DNA of 64,000 nucleotides from the NCBI RefSeq assembly GCF_037975245.1, contig NC_092578.1, positions 15,792,321 through 15,856,320 of the forward strand, read 5' to 3'. The position numbers and the translations under genes were made by a program. Below, one piece after another: positions 27,201 through 35,291 of the stretch. The notes beneath the pieces were generated by a model. It made no database searches, was not told the DNA's origin, and was given only the letters and a program-made list of their open reading frames with translations. The DNA comes from Apostichopus japonicus. Its lineage: Eukaryota > Echinodermata > Holothuroidea > Aspidochirotida > Stichopodidae. The stretch's first letter is position 1. The number at the start of each line of letters is the position of its first letter.

Positions 27201-30200
27201 ACATCACATGTGTAACCATTTGGACAACAGTGCAGATGGTCTGAGCAGCAAACAGCCTGCGAAAGAAGCAGTATTTTACACTGGAGTAAATATATGCATC
27301 AGAAACAAAGTTTGGATATGATTTCAAGTGAGAAAAATGACAACAACACAGGCAAACAGGTCTCCAAAAACTCTCATTTGCTATTATCCATACACCTTTC
27401 TGCTTGCTAGAATCCCAAGGATTATTTACATAACAAAACTAAGAAGATGCAATTTAAAATTCTGGACAGTGATTCAATTTAATAGAATCAGTTACATATA
27501 TGTATGGTAGGTTCTTTCCTATCTTACAGGAAAAGAGTTGATTTTTAAACATTTCCAAAATTAAAATTCTAACAAACATGGTGTATTTCTTACATTTGGT
27601 AAAGGACAACAACCATATTGTCCACTGGAAAGAAGACAACATGTGTTTCCATCTGGACATTCACTTTGTCCTCCTGGACATATAACTGCCCCAAGGGTGG
27701 TTGCTTCAGTCTTTTCAAACCAGGCCATTATCTCACTTCCTCGACTACAGGAACCTCGAGAAGGATCACATGTAAAACCATTTTGACAGCAATGGATCTG
27801 ATCTGGGCAGCAAACCGCCTGAAAAAGTCATCAAAGTGATATCAGATACATCAGGTAGGAACTGGTTGGTGGTTTACAGTCAATTACATTGAATAACAGT
27901 ACACAAACTCAATCTTCACAGTAGGCATTGTGATTTGCAATGACGGCCATAGTCTTAACAGAAAATGAGTAAGTGTTTTTGAGCAGAAATCTTTTTATTG
28001 ACAAGTTCCCTTTTCAATGACCCTGTTTTGCCCCTGCCTCCCTGTTCTCTCCACCCCTGCCCTCTCCCATACCCTCTGCCATCAGTTGTCTTCTTCATCG
28101 TACAATTAGGCATTCATCACCGAGTATACATGCCAATCAGGGTTGACTCATTTTCTACAGCTGGTTCATGTACTGTAATCTGATTTTGTGGGACACACTG
28201 TAATCTGATGCACTGTAATCTGATGTATTGTTATCTGATGTACTGTTATCTGATGTACTGTAATCTCATGTACTGTTATCTGCTGTATTGTTATCTGATG
28301 CACTGTTATCTGATGTACTGTAATCTCATGTACTGTAATCTCATGTACTGTAATCTGCTGTATTGTTATCTGATGCACTGTTATCTGATGTACTGTAATC
28401 TCATGTACTGTTATCTGATGTACTGTAATCTCATGTACTGTAATCTCATGTACTGTAATCTGATGTACTGTAATCTGCTGTATTGTTATCTGATGCACTG
28501 TTATCTGATGTACTGTAATCTCATGTACTGTTATCTGATGTACTGTAATCTGATGTACTGTAATCTCAAGTACTGTAATCTGATGTACTGTAATCTGATG
28601 TACTGTAATATGATGTACTGTAATCTCAAGTACTGTAATCTGACATGCTGTAATTTGATGTATTGTAATCTGATGTACTGTAATCTGATGTACTGTAATT
28701 GGATGTAATGTAATCTCAAGTACTGTAATTTCAAGTACTCAAGTACTATAATCTGATGTACTGTAATCTCATGTATCATAACCTCATGTACTGTAATCTG
28801 ACGTACTGTAATTTGATGTAATGTAATCTGATGTCCTGTAATCTGATGTACTGTAATTGGTTCATGCACTGTTATATCAAAGACTATAATTGGCTCATGT
28901 ACTGTAATCTCATGTACTCATAAGTGTGTGAACAGAAGAAGACCTGCTTAAACTTTTTCCAGTGATTCAATGATTTGGGTCAATCCAAATTTTACAAAAC
29001 TGAATACAGTACAGAGAAGAGCCCTCCAGTCGGGGAAAAATGTCACAATATGTAATAGTGCATGCCATATTGATTTGAATTGCATACAAACTCTTTAATG
29101 CTACATCACAAGCAAAGATTACAGTATTAAGCATCAAATACAGCCAACCAATCACATTAAACCTTTCTTTAGAGAGCTACATGTGTTGCTGTTTTTTTTT
29201 TTTTTCACGTTAATCACTGACCATTCACAGCCCTCTTCGTCATCGCTTGGCAAGGGGCTTGGGTGAATGAGAATTTCATCACTTTTTTTTTATTCCTTTT
29301 TCACCTCTAAATGAACCAGATATATGGCACTCTCAGGCTCTCTCTGTTGACCGCAGGATTTTTGTTTGTGATTCCTAGTTCGGTCGGTACTGGGAGAGAG
29401 CTACATTACAGACATTAGAAAATCTATAAAATCTTCCGATCTTAGAAACTTGTCTTAGGCCGACCCATCATATCATTTGATCCTTGGCACAGGGTCCCCA
29501 TGGGGGGGGGGAGGTGTCTTGGCCCCTGGAGTTCGCACCGGGTTTCGAAACACATCTTTGACATAGATTCCACTATAGGCAAAGGATTTCGGGTCTAAAT
29601 CCTTGTAGAGGTCAAATATTTCTTACATTACGTAAAGGACAACAACCATATCGTCCAGTGGCAAGGATGCAACAAGTGCTTCCATCTGGACATTCGCTCC
29701 TTCTGTCGGGACACATCACAGATTCAACTATGACCGCCTCTGTCTTGCTTACTCCGGCCACAAATACATTGCCCTCCTCCTTGCTACACTGGTCGCCATC
29801 GCAGGAAAACCCTTCCGGACAGCAGTGAGTGTCACAGCATTCCGCCTTGACAAAAAGAGAAGAAGAGCAGATATCCTCACTGTATAATGCTGTGCAAGTA
29901 CATCTATAGCAGAGTGATTGATTGTCTACTGACCCACCTGTTGAACTGTCACTGCAGATCACTTTATTTTCAAGACAGTTGACTCAGAAAATTGGTTTCA
30001 AATTTTTGTCATTTGCCCTGTGCATTACAGAGTGCTCAGTGGTACAAACTGTATGCACAAATTTTTTTTTTTTTGGGCCATGATCAATCGAGGTCGGTAA
30101 ACTGACAGTTCATTGGCTGGATACCCTCCTTGTCACGTTGAACAACCAATGACGGACGCAGACATACAATATCGAATCGTTGAAAATGGATAAACCAGCC

Positions 30201-32464
30201 AGTCAACAGGCAGACTTGGTGATTCCTCGGTACCTACTTTGAATATTTTCTTGAATAACACTGCATGTGGGATTTTACAATTTTCAGCCACTTTGACAAA
30301 ACAAGGTTCCTGCACTACCGTGGACAAACATATCGGGGGGGGGGGCATTAAGTTTAAAATCCAAGCTTTACTTTGACGGTATAAATCATGTTGAATACAA
30401 CCATTTTTAGACATTGACCTCTGTTGACCTTTGACCTCCATTGATAGCAATAAGATCCTTGTACTCACTACAAGGTCAATCTAGAATCCAAGGATGACAT
30501 TCACACAAGCTTTACTTTGTTAGTTATTTGTGTACAAGGTTTTCCAGTTCTTGACCTCTAATTGATCGTTGACCTCCAAGACAGCAAAAATGATTCATGA
30601 ACTCATCTAGGGTTAGATCCACATATAAGTTCAACCGCCATTTACCAAGAAAACCAAGTAAGTCACACACACACACAATTTTTTTGCCTCCGGTAATTCC
30701 AAAGCTACTGTTTGGATTAATATTCAACTATTGCTGCCACAGGAATTAAACTAATATTCACATGACTAGTGGCTTTGAAGATTTTGGGAAACAAAGGAAG
30801 TAATTATAGACCTATTATTAAAAAGGGGAGGTGTTTGGCAAACTACCACATTTTTTTTTAAACTACCTCATCCAGAGGTCAAATTTCTCATCCAGTTTAA
30901 AATAATGAACAACCTCTGTTTTATTTTTATATTTTTTTTTGGTGCAAATTTGAGAATTACTGCAGGAAACTGTGAAACGATAAAGGATAGGAAAATGTCA
31001 TAACAGAGGAAATCAAAAGTGACTTTCAGAAAATTTCTTAACGTATAGCAAAAATTAGTCAAAAGATTGCACTAAAAGATTTTGTTAAGTTTCACAAACT
31101 TGCAACAATATAGATTTGCTGTATAGATTTGAAGTGGCAAATATATATATATATATATATATAAATATAAAAATATATATATATTGCAGTGTTTTATGTT
31201 GTTGTATTATTGGCTTGGGGGGATGGGGTGAGGATGAAGAACGTAATAGAGATTATATCTTGTTAGATGTATCCTGGATTAACCAAATTTGTGATGCCCC
31301 CTCACCCCCCCCCCAAAAAAAATTGGCCATAGTAAAATGACTTGGATTAGAAAAACTTTCGAATACAATGAGTGCTTTCTTTGTATCTCCTGATTAGCAA
31401 GGAATCAAGAAGAAAAGGGGAAAAAAATTATTTAGCAACCAGACTCCAGCCAAGTATGTTCCCCCAATTTGTTATTTCAATCCTTGAGGAATCCACAAAA
31501 TTTCACGATAAAAGAAGACAAAAGTCATTTCTACTTACTTTGGGCAGGGGACAGCAGCCGTATTTGCCATCTGCTTGTGGACAACATGTGTTACCATCTT
31601 TGCAGTAGTACTTTCCACCGCAATGCACATTCTTCGCCACCTCCTTTTCAAACCAAGGCAATTTCTCTGATTCGCTGCTGCAAGTTCCTTCGCTGACATC
31701 ACAGGTGTACCCCGAGGGGCAACAATGTTCTCCATCGGAGCAGCATACAGCCTGCGAAATATTTAGGTACCAAACTGTCGACTGAAGAGCTCTTGCGATT
31801 GGGTTCATGAATTTTGGTCATTCTGACTCAACCAAATCATAGTCACATGCACAGTACGCTCGTACAGTAATCGATTACCCCCTAAAAAAAATCTATAAAC
31901 TAAAGAAAGATCTAAGTGGATAAACCATTGGAGCGGTCATACAGTCCTTTAGCAAGTACAGTATAGTCGAGGGACCTTTCGTGGGAAATTCCAACCAGTG
32001 TAACCTTAGCGATGGAAACCAAGCCAAACTGGATATATATGTTAGTATGTACTGTTACTGTGCAGGACCACAATGTGTTTTACACAAGAGTGAATGCAAA
32101 ATTAATGTTAGAGAAATAATTTAGCGTTCACATTTTGCGTCCATATGTACTAAGCATTTTTCAGGTTTCCTGAAACTTATTTCACCGATAAAATACCGAA
32201 GACAACATGATGCAGTGTACAGGATAAACTACCATGCATTTTTGCTAAATTTGTGCAGCATTTTTTTGCATCGCACTTTGCTACTTGTAAAAGTGAGAGA
32301 GAGTTAGAGAGAGAGAGACTCACGTTAGGTACAGGGCAACAGCCATATCCTCCTGATTCCAGCTCGCAACATGTTTTATTTTGGTCACATCTCGTCTCCT
32401 GGTCGGGACATAAGAGGGACAAAGCGACTGGGAGGACTCCCAGTAGCAAGAATAGTAGCTTCAT
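10..32464 (-). CDS. GRN: Giant progranulin-type polygranulin gene (3'-partial, 38 coding exons in window)
   Basis: Encodes a secreted precursor of tandem granulin modules. In known progranulins such modules are released as cysteine-rich peptides with growth-factor and lysosomal roles. The start is the ATG at 32462-32464, followed by a hydrophobic signal peptide ([18 protein letters not shown]). Every later exon begins with the second half of one granulin ([20 protein letters not shown]...GTC), continues through a WFEKTEA linker, and ends with the first half of the next ([15 protein letters not shown]...[10 protein letters not shown]). All introns are phase 0 (AAT|GTAAG donors, CGCAG or CGTAG|GCT acceptors). 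Residue numbers in the exon entries refer to this 75-residue module, with consensus S20 G21 E29 I30 M31 A32 T37 E38 A39 T40 T41 V42 T44 E53. In total 37 full exons plus the signal exon give about 2,816 residues and 37 complete modules, against 7.5 in mammalian progranulin. No stop codon is reached before the left edge. Splicing is predicted, not proven. Confidence 0.93.
663..887 (-). CDS. GRN: Granulin array exon
   Basis: S20A, E29A, M31I, A32N and V42L. Confidence 0.94.
1302..1526 (-). CDS. GRN: Granulin array exon
   Basis: S20A only. Confidence 0.94.
1954..2178 (-). CDS. GRN: Granulin array exon
   Basis: Matches the consensus at every residue. Confidence 0.94.
2608..2832 (-). CDS. GRN: Granulin array exon
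   Basis: S20A only. Confidence 0.94.
3257..3332 (-). pseudogene. Truncated granulin exon relic
   Basis: Retains the donor and roughly the last 25 codons of the module (through [10 protein letters not shown]). It then runs at 'tttgatgaagatgg' straight into intron sequence. The acceptor and the first two thirds of the exon are gone, so it should be spliced out. Phase-0 neighbours keep the frame. Confidence 0.85.
3562..3786 (-). CDS. GRN: Granulin array exon
   Basis: E29D, A32N and E38D. Duplicate of the exon at 9716. Confidence 0.94.
4217..4441 (-). CDS. GRN: Granulin array exon
   Basis: V42L only. Confidence 0.94.
4864..5088 (-). CDS. GRN: Granulin array exon
   Basis: V42L only. Confidence 0.94.
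5517..5741 (-). CDS. GRN: Granulin array exon
   Basis: G21Q and M31I. Confidence 0.94.
6166..6390 (-). CDS. GRN: Granulin array exon
   Basis: I30T, shared only with its duplicate at 10. Confidence 0.94.
6819..7043 (-). CDS. GRN: Granulin array exon
   Basis: S20A, E29A, M31I, A32N and V42L. It carries the same five changes as its duplicate at 663. Confidence 0.94.
7457..7681 (-). CDS. GRN: Granulin array exon
   Basis: S20A. Duplicate of the exon at 1302. Acceptor TTTTGCAG|GCT. Confidence 0.94.
8109..8333 (-). CDS. GRN: Granulin array exon
   Basis: G21A and M31I. It sits at the position paired with the consensus exon at 1954, so these two duplicates have already diverged. Confidence 0.94.
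8763..8987 (-). CDS. GRN: Granulin array exon
   Basis: S20A only. Duplicate of the exon at 2608. Confidence 0.94.
9411..9486 (-). pseudogene. Truncated granulin exon relic (duplicate of 3257)
   Basis: Same breakpoint as the relic at 3257, carried along in the 6.155-kb duplication. Confidence 0.85.
9716..9940 (-). CDS. GRN: Granulin array exon
   Basis: E29D, A32N, E38D, V42L and P55L (ECLDGNTCC). The frame is intact on the minus strand. It is the paralogous copy of the exon at 3562 in the 6.155-kb duplication. Confidence 0.92.
10364..10588 (-). CDS. GRN: Granulin array exon
   Basis: S20A only. It belongs to the same subfamily as the exons at 2608 and 8763, each of which precedes a truncated relic in the plus-strand direction. 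Confidence 0.94.
11012..11087 (-). pseudogene. Truncated granulin exon relic (third copy)
   Basis: Same breakpoint again. It sits about 650 bp from the S20A-type exon at 10364, as its relatives do from 2608 and 8763. Confidence 0.85.
11317..11541 (-). CDS. GRN: Granulin array exon
   Basis: A32N and E38K. It is followed in transcription by the truncated exon at 11012-11087. Confidence 0.94.
11970..12194 (-). CDS. GRN: Granulin array exon
   Basis: T41N only. Confidence 0.94.
12607..12831 (-). CDS. GRN: Granulin array exon
   Basis: I30M, M31I, A32N and T41A. Confidence 0.94.
13246..13470 (-). CDS. GRN: Granulin array exon
   Basis: G21Q only. Confidence 0.94.
13898..14122 (-). CDS. GRN: Granulin array exon
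   Basis: G21Q, A32N and T40F. It shares this combination with the exon at 15189, suggesting descent from one duplicate. Confidence 0.94.
14537..14761 (-). CDS. GRN: Granulin array exon
   Basis: M31V, V42L, T44A, S52V and E53Q. Confidence 0.94.
15189..15413 (-). CDS. GRN: Granulin array exon (most diverged within array)
   Basis: Eight changes: G21Q, A32N, T40F, T44R, E53V, N58T, Q67H and G69R ([10 protein letters not shown]). All cysteines are kept. Confidence 0.94.
15814..16038 (-). CDS. GRN: Granulin array exon
   Basis: L8M and V42L. Confidence 0.94.
16447..16671 (-). CDS. GRN: Granulin array exon
   Basis: E29A, M31I and A32N (SAIINWFEK). It follows the intron interrupted by the 2.26-kb TIR transposon. 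Confidence 0.94.
16766..19026. mobile_element. 2.26-kb TIR DNA transposon with GTAC target duplication
   Basis: The left end AGTACCGCTCACATATAACT and the inverted right end AGTTCCGCTCACGTATAACT match at 18 of 20 bases. The intron sequence gacaGTACcacagg seen in other units is split here with GTAC on both sides (16762-16765, 19027-19030). Subterminal regions are rich in GCGTA-type motifs, as expected for transposase binding sites. No transposase ORF is visible, so it is non-autonomous. A 4-bp duplication alone does not assign a superfamily. Confidence 0.85.
19361..19585 (-). CDS. GRN: Granulin array exon
   Basis: G21Q, A32N and P72L, so the normally invariant CCPLPN ends as CCLLPN. It is the last exon before the 16766-19026 transposon in transcription order. 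Confidence 0.94.
19995..20219 (-). CDS. GRN: Granulin array exon
   Basis: A32N only. Confidence 0.94.
20636..20860 (-). CDS. GRN: Granulin array exon
   Basis: A32N only. The acceptor is ACGTAG|GCT rather than the common CGCAG. Confidence 0.94.
21287..21342 (-). pseudogene. Truncated granulin exon relic (independent deletion)
   Basis: Keeps the donor and about 18 codons, then joins at 'tgtgtttc|agaatcag' to intron sequence. This breakpoint differs from that of the other three relics. Confidence 0.82.
21531..21755 (-). CDS. GRN: Granulin array exon
   Basis: Changes T37N and T41A. A truncated exon relic (21287-21342) lies in the intron just downstream in transcription. Confidence 0.94.
22182..22406 (-). 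CDS. GRN: Granulin array exon
   Basis: N-type linker with A32N, A39V and T40F ([12 protein letters not shown]). Confidence 0.94.
22823..23047 (-). CDS. GRN: Granulin array exon
   Basis: Single change T41A relative to the consensus. Confidence 0.94.
23456..23680 (-). CDS. GRN: Granulin array exon
   Basis: N-type linker: A32N only. Confidence 0.94.
23867..26140. mobile_element. 2.27-kb repetitive insertion with internal ~400-bp tandem units
   Basis: It interrupts the intron motif cacaacAAaaataagaag found intact in other units. GGTTCCTTGCT near the left end (23887) and AGCAAGGAACC at the right end are perfect 11-bp inverted repeats. Inside, 'aactttgacc...gaaggtcac' heads start at 24454, 24854, 25254 and 25512, and an earlier pair of ~310-bp units covers 24000-24450. 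No protein is recognised. The type is unresolved. The left boundary lies about 20 bp outside the inverted repeat. Confidence 0.75.
26378..26602 (-). CDS. GRN: Granulin array exon
   Basis: Differs from the consensus at T37N and E53Y. Its 3' neighbour intron (minus-strand sense) holds the 23867-26140 insertion. Confidence 0.94.
27032..27256 (-). CDS. GRN: Granulin array exon
   Basis: Matches the array consensus at every residue. The intron to the next upstream exon (27594) is about 337 bp, shorter than the usual 420 bp. Confidence 0.94.
27594..27818 (-). CDS. GRN: Granulin array exon (first of array; mosaic)
   Basis: 225 bp. The N-terminal part differs from the consensus at S5P, H7Q, L8I, P12Q, Y15F, V19P, G21R, T23S and Q26R, whereas residues 47-75 are array-identical. 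V42L, T44A and T46I lie between. Acceptor TTTTTCAG|GCG. It looks like the boundary between the old 5' exons and the homogenised array. Confidence 0.93.
27819..28180. other. Intron sequence, no further feature seen
   Basis: 5' part of the large intron preceding the minisatellite. It contains a C/T-rich stretch (28020-28090). Nothing else is recognised. Confidence 0.7.
28185..28925. repeat. 15-bp minisatellite (consensus TAATCTGATGTACTG)
   Basis: About 48 imperfect units in the intron between granulin exons at 27594 and 29627. Because 15 is a multiple of three, long open frames appear on both strands (YCNLM and HQITV repeats). These are not treated as genes. Higher-order spacing of 5 and 8 units is visible around 28282, 28357 and 28477. 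Confidence 0.95.
28926..29626. other. Progranulin intron, unique sequence
   Basis: Holds poly-T (29192-29206) and poly-G (29503-29512) tracts. No coding or structured feature is recognised. Confidence 0.7.
29627..29845 (-). CDS. GRN: Progranulin exon 3 (diverged granulin junction, 73 codons)
   Basis: Reads [20 protein letters not shown], then a linker lacking the WFEK block ([17 protein letters not shown]), then [15 protein letters not shown]...[10 protein letters not shown]. The cysteine pattern is complete. Acceptor TCAAG|GCG, donor AAT|GTAAGAA. Confidence 0.92.
29846..31538. other. Progranulin intron with AGGTCA-type repeat and TA microsatellite
   Basis: Contains TGACCT half-sites at about 30415-30437 (spacers of 4 and 1), related in style to the 23867-26140 insertion. 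There is also a CA tract (30666-30677) and a TA microsatellite (31140-31185). No exon is recognised. Confidence 0.65.
31539..31751 (-). CDS. GRN: Progranulin exon 2 (diverged granulin junction, 71 codons)
   Basis: Reads [20 protein letters not shown], linker with [10 protein letters not shown], then [15 protein letters not shown]...[10 protein letters not shown]. It completes granulin 1 with all 12 cysteines and opens granulin 2. It is clearly older than the array exons. Acceptor CGCAG|GCT, donor AAA|GTAAGT. Confidence 0.93.
31752..32323. other. First coding intron of progranulin
   Basis: About 570 bp. A GA-rich tract directly follows the donor of the first coding exon (plus-strand 32294-32318). 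Nothing else is seen. Confidence 0.7.
32324..32464 (-). CDS. GRN: Progranulin exon: start codon, signal peptide, first half-granulin
   Basis: There are 47 codons: an 18-residue hydrophobic signal peptide, then CPDQETRC...[16 protein letters not shown], the first six cysteines of granulin 1. The donor is AAC|GTGAGT. A CAG acceptor lies immediately before the ATG (minus-strand TTTTTACCAG|ATG). This suggests an untranslated 5' exon further upstream, which I could not locate. Confidence 0.9.
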
Positions 32465-33787
32465 CTGGTAAAAATGAAAAGAAAAAAAATTTAAAATAAA
32501 AAATTATTTGAAGCAAACTTTACAGATTGACAGGAATTATAAAACAGTTCCTTCCATGGAAATTCAATACACATTTAAACCAGCTTTTCATAGTAAAGAG
32601 GTGTTGCTACGAAATGAAAACATTACAATGCCTTTAAGATTTGACACTTATGAACGTTCCTTTCGATCTTTCTTAGAGTGTGTTTATTCAAATAAAGACC
32701 CAGTTTGTTCTTTTCTCAGTGTGTGGTTTTGCCACAGACTGTCATGAAGAACTTTCCCAAACTAGTTGAGAAAAAAACTGTTATTCGATTCAAATGGTAG
32801 AAATCACAGATTTAATGTTTGCTGCACGCAAAATGCAGAAGACTTGATCAAGTCTAAATACTATATATACAGTATGATGTCATCGAACTACATCTGCTTT
32901 AACCTTTTATCTTTCTCTTTATTTCTTTTAGAATGTTTTTTTTTCCTTTTGTATTTTGGAGATGGCTTTTGCAAATACTGAATCTAAAACATTGAAGCTT
33001 TTTACACATGATCTAAATGATGGTTTTAGTTTCTGTGTCAACAGTGCTGTTAACTTTCTACCTTGAAAATATGAAAAAGAAAGAAAAAAAGAAAAAAAAA
33101 GAGAAATGTGAAAGGTTTTAGATCCTATGACATCACTATGACATCATAGTTCTACAAAATGATGGCTCTTTGAAACTGGGATATCTCCCAAACAGAGCAA
33201 GATTATTCTTAGCTATAATTGGGGGAAGTTCTCTGTCATAGTTTAGTTAAGTTTTGGAGACTGAAGGATCAGGAAGCCTTACAGTAGCTATAATATTTGA
33301 GACCCTATCCGTGTTAGATCAAGGATGAACACCTGCTTATTTCAAGCCTTCTACTCTTCGATTAATTAGTGTTCAGAGGATAACGAGGCAGGGGTGTGAA
33401 TTGGCTCCCATTCCTGCTCTCGGAACGGCCATTTAACGTCCCCATCGGACGGACGAGAGTGTATAATCCCAGCGTCTGACCACTTTCTCAAAATACTGAG
33501 GTACTGTCGGCAAAGGCACCCCATTCGACATTGCTGCAGTGCAGCCATGGGGAACAAAGTTGTTTCAAAACAGAGTGCAGAACAGCAAGTCCTAGCCCCT
33601 TTTTTCCAAGTTACCGACCAGAAATCCCGAATACCAGAAATATAGGATGTTTGGTTTCGTGTCCCCTGACATTTTCTAGGAATTTATATAAACAATTCAA
33701 CATTTTAACTCAAATTTAGAATCTTTTCAATTTAGAAAGTCATTTCTGATGGGAAAACCATAGATTGCTATTGGATGTAAAACCCTC
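32465..33787. other. Upstream region of progranulin
   Basis: It should hold the 5' UTR exon(s) and promoter, because an acceptor abuts the ATG. No exon, TATA box or CpG-rich segment could be identified with confidence. Confidence 0.5.
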
Positions 33788-33880
33788 CTTACTATGACCC
33801 GGCCGGGTTTCGAACCTGATTGCTAAGCCTCATTGCTTCAAATGCCACCCACCTTTGTCCACTCGGCCACAGCACCGGTA
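33788..33880 (-). repeat. Degenerate tRNA-derived element (Leu/Ser-like)
   Basis: The minus strand carries an A-box TGGCCGAGTGG (33859-33869) and a B-box GGTTCGAAACC (33806-33816), spaced as in class II tRNAs. The acceptor-stem halves do not pair and the T-stem has a mismatch. I therefore call it a tRNA pseudogene or SINE head, not a functional tRNA. Confidence 0.65.
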
Positions 33881-34885
33881 TACATACTTTTCTTTTGCAT
33901 ACCTTTTTTGGCATACCCGATTGCATACTTTGTTTTTGGAACCCGGAAAAACGAAACAACAATGTCAGATTACTTACGGTACCGACCACAGAGCTGCCTG
34001 CCAGTCATAAATTTGGTCGCAAAATTTATTGCCTTTTATGATTAAATTGTCAACAAAGATATAAATGCTTCTAAAATAGGTCTTTCGGTACTTACAGTGA
34101 CAGTACACAATATCGACATTTATTATCAAATATTTGTACAGGAGGGAAACATGTTTTTCTTACTTTATCTGCACAAATACACATTGCATTAACCTGTGTA
34201 GCTCAAATTCATGTCTCTAGTGTCTAGTCTAGGCTAGGCTAGCCCCACGTTACACCTTCAGTCTTACCCTTAGTCCTAGCTATGATCTACTTATTCTAAA
34301 CCGAACTGAATTTAATAGGCCTAGGCTAGTTAGTAACAAATTTCAGAAAATACAGCACTGCAAGCCTTGGCCTAGAAATTAAAGTAGTATATACGGTCAA
34401 CAGTAACACTGTAACAGAGTTAGTCTAAAGCCTTGAAAGTTCACGAAACTGAAAAGTTGAAAGAACAAGTGCAAGCAACAATGCCCTTCTTTACCTCTTG
34501 TTCTTTCTGCATAAGCAAAATAATGTGACTTGCTAGACCTCTTCCATAAAAGTTGGTATGATGTTAGTAAAGACTAAAGCCGGTGTTCCTTGTTCTTGTT
34601 TTGGTGTGTGTAACGCTCTACACTCAAGGATCATGTGCTACAATTTCAACTAGTAATGTACAATGGGAAACAGAAAAATCACATGACTCTGATCTCCTGT
34701 GTTACCAAACTGGTATTGACTTTTTGTGCCAACTGTTATCGGCCAAAAGAATTGTCAGATTAAAAGCACGTTTTGTTTTGTTTCCTTATAAACCCGACTT
34801 TTGGAAACAATGGAAAGGACCTCAAGGTTTGATTGTTTTACTTTATTGTACGAAAATGAAGGAAAGCTGTAAGATAATTATTATT
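33881..34885. other. Intergenic sequence
   Basis: AT-rich, with short 'taggctaggctag' runs near 34232. An open frame from 34583 begins with a hydrophobic stretch but runs into the GATG microsatellite and matches no family I know. Confidence 0.5.
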
Positions 34886-34891
34886 ATATGC

Positions 34892-35291
34892 AGATGGATG
34901 GATGGATGGATGGATGGATGGATGGATGGATGGATGGATGGATGGATGGATGGATGGATGGATGGATGGATGGATGGATGGATGGATGGATGGATGGATG
35001 GATGGATGGATGGATGGATGGATGGATGGATGGATGGATGGATGGATGGATGGATGGATGGATGGATGGATGGATGGATGGATGGATGGATGGATGGATG
35101 GATGGATGGATGGATGGATGGATGGATGGATGGATGGATGGATGGATGGATGGATGGATGGATGGATGGATGGATGGATGGATGGATGGATGGATGGATG
35201 GATGGATGGATGGATGGATGGATGGATGGATGGATGGATGGATGGATGGATGGATGGATGGATGGATGGATGGATGGATGGATGGATGGAT
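34892..35291. repeat. (GATG)n microsatellite, ~400 bp
   Basis: About 100 uninterrupted tetranucleotide units. The MDGW and HPSI open frames on both strands are repeat artefacts. Confidence 0.98.

Larger units (their letters stand above)
1..27818 (-). repeat. Tandem array of ~650-bp granulin exon-intron units
   Basis: About 39 units (35 intact exons, 4 truncated) at 640-655 bp spacing. Introns share the same blocks in the same order, for example 'ctttctaggatcccaacgat', 'cctatcttacaggg' and 'tttctgatcataatcc'. They are nearly as alike as the exons, which points to homogenisation by unequal crossing-over or conversion rather than selection on the protein. Confidence 0.93.

Noticed and set aside
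1-27818. CRISPR-like regular spacing of repeats
   Set aside because: Units are ~650-bp exon-intron modules in animal DNA, not short repeats with unique spacers.
28166-28869. Long repetitive ORFs (YCNLM, HQITV)
   Set aside because: Product of a 15-bp minisatellite whose period is divisible by three.
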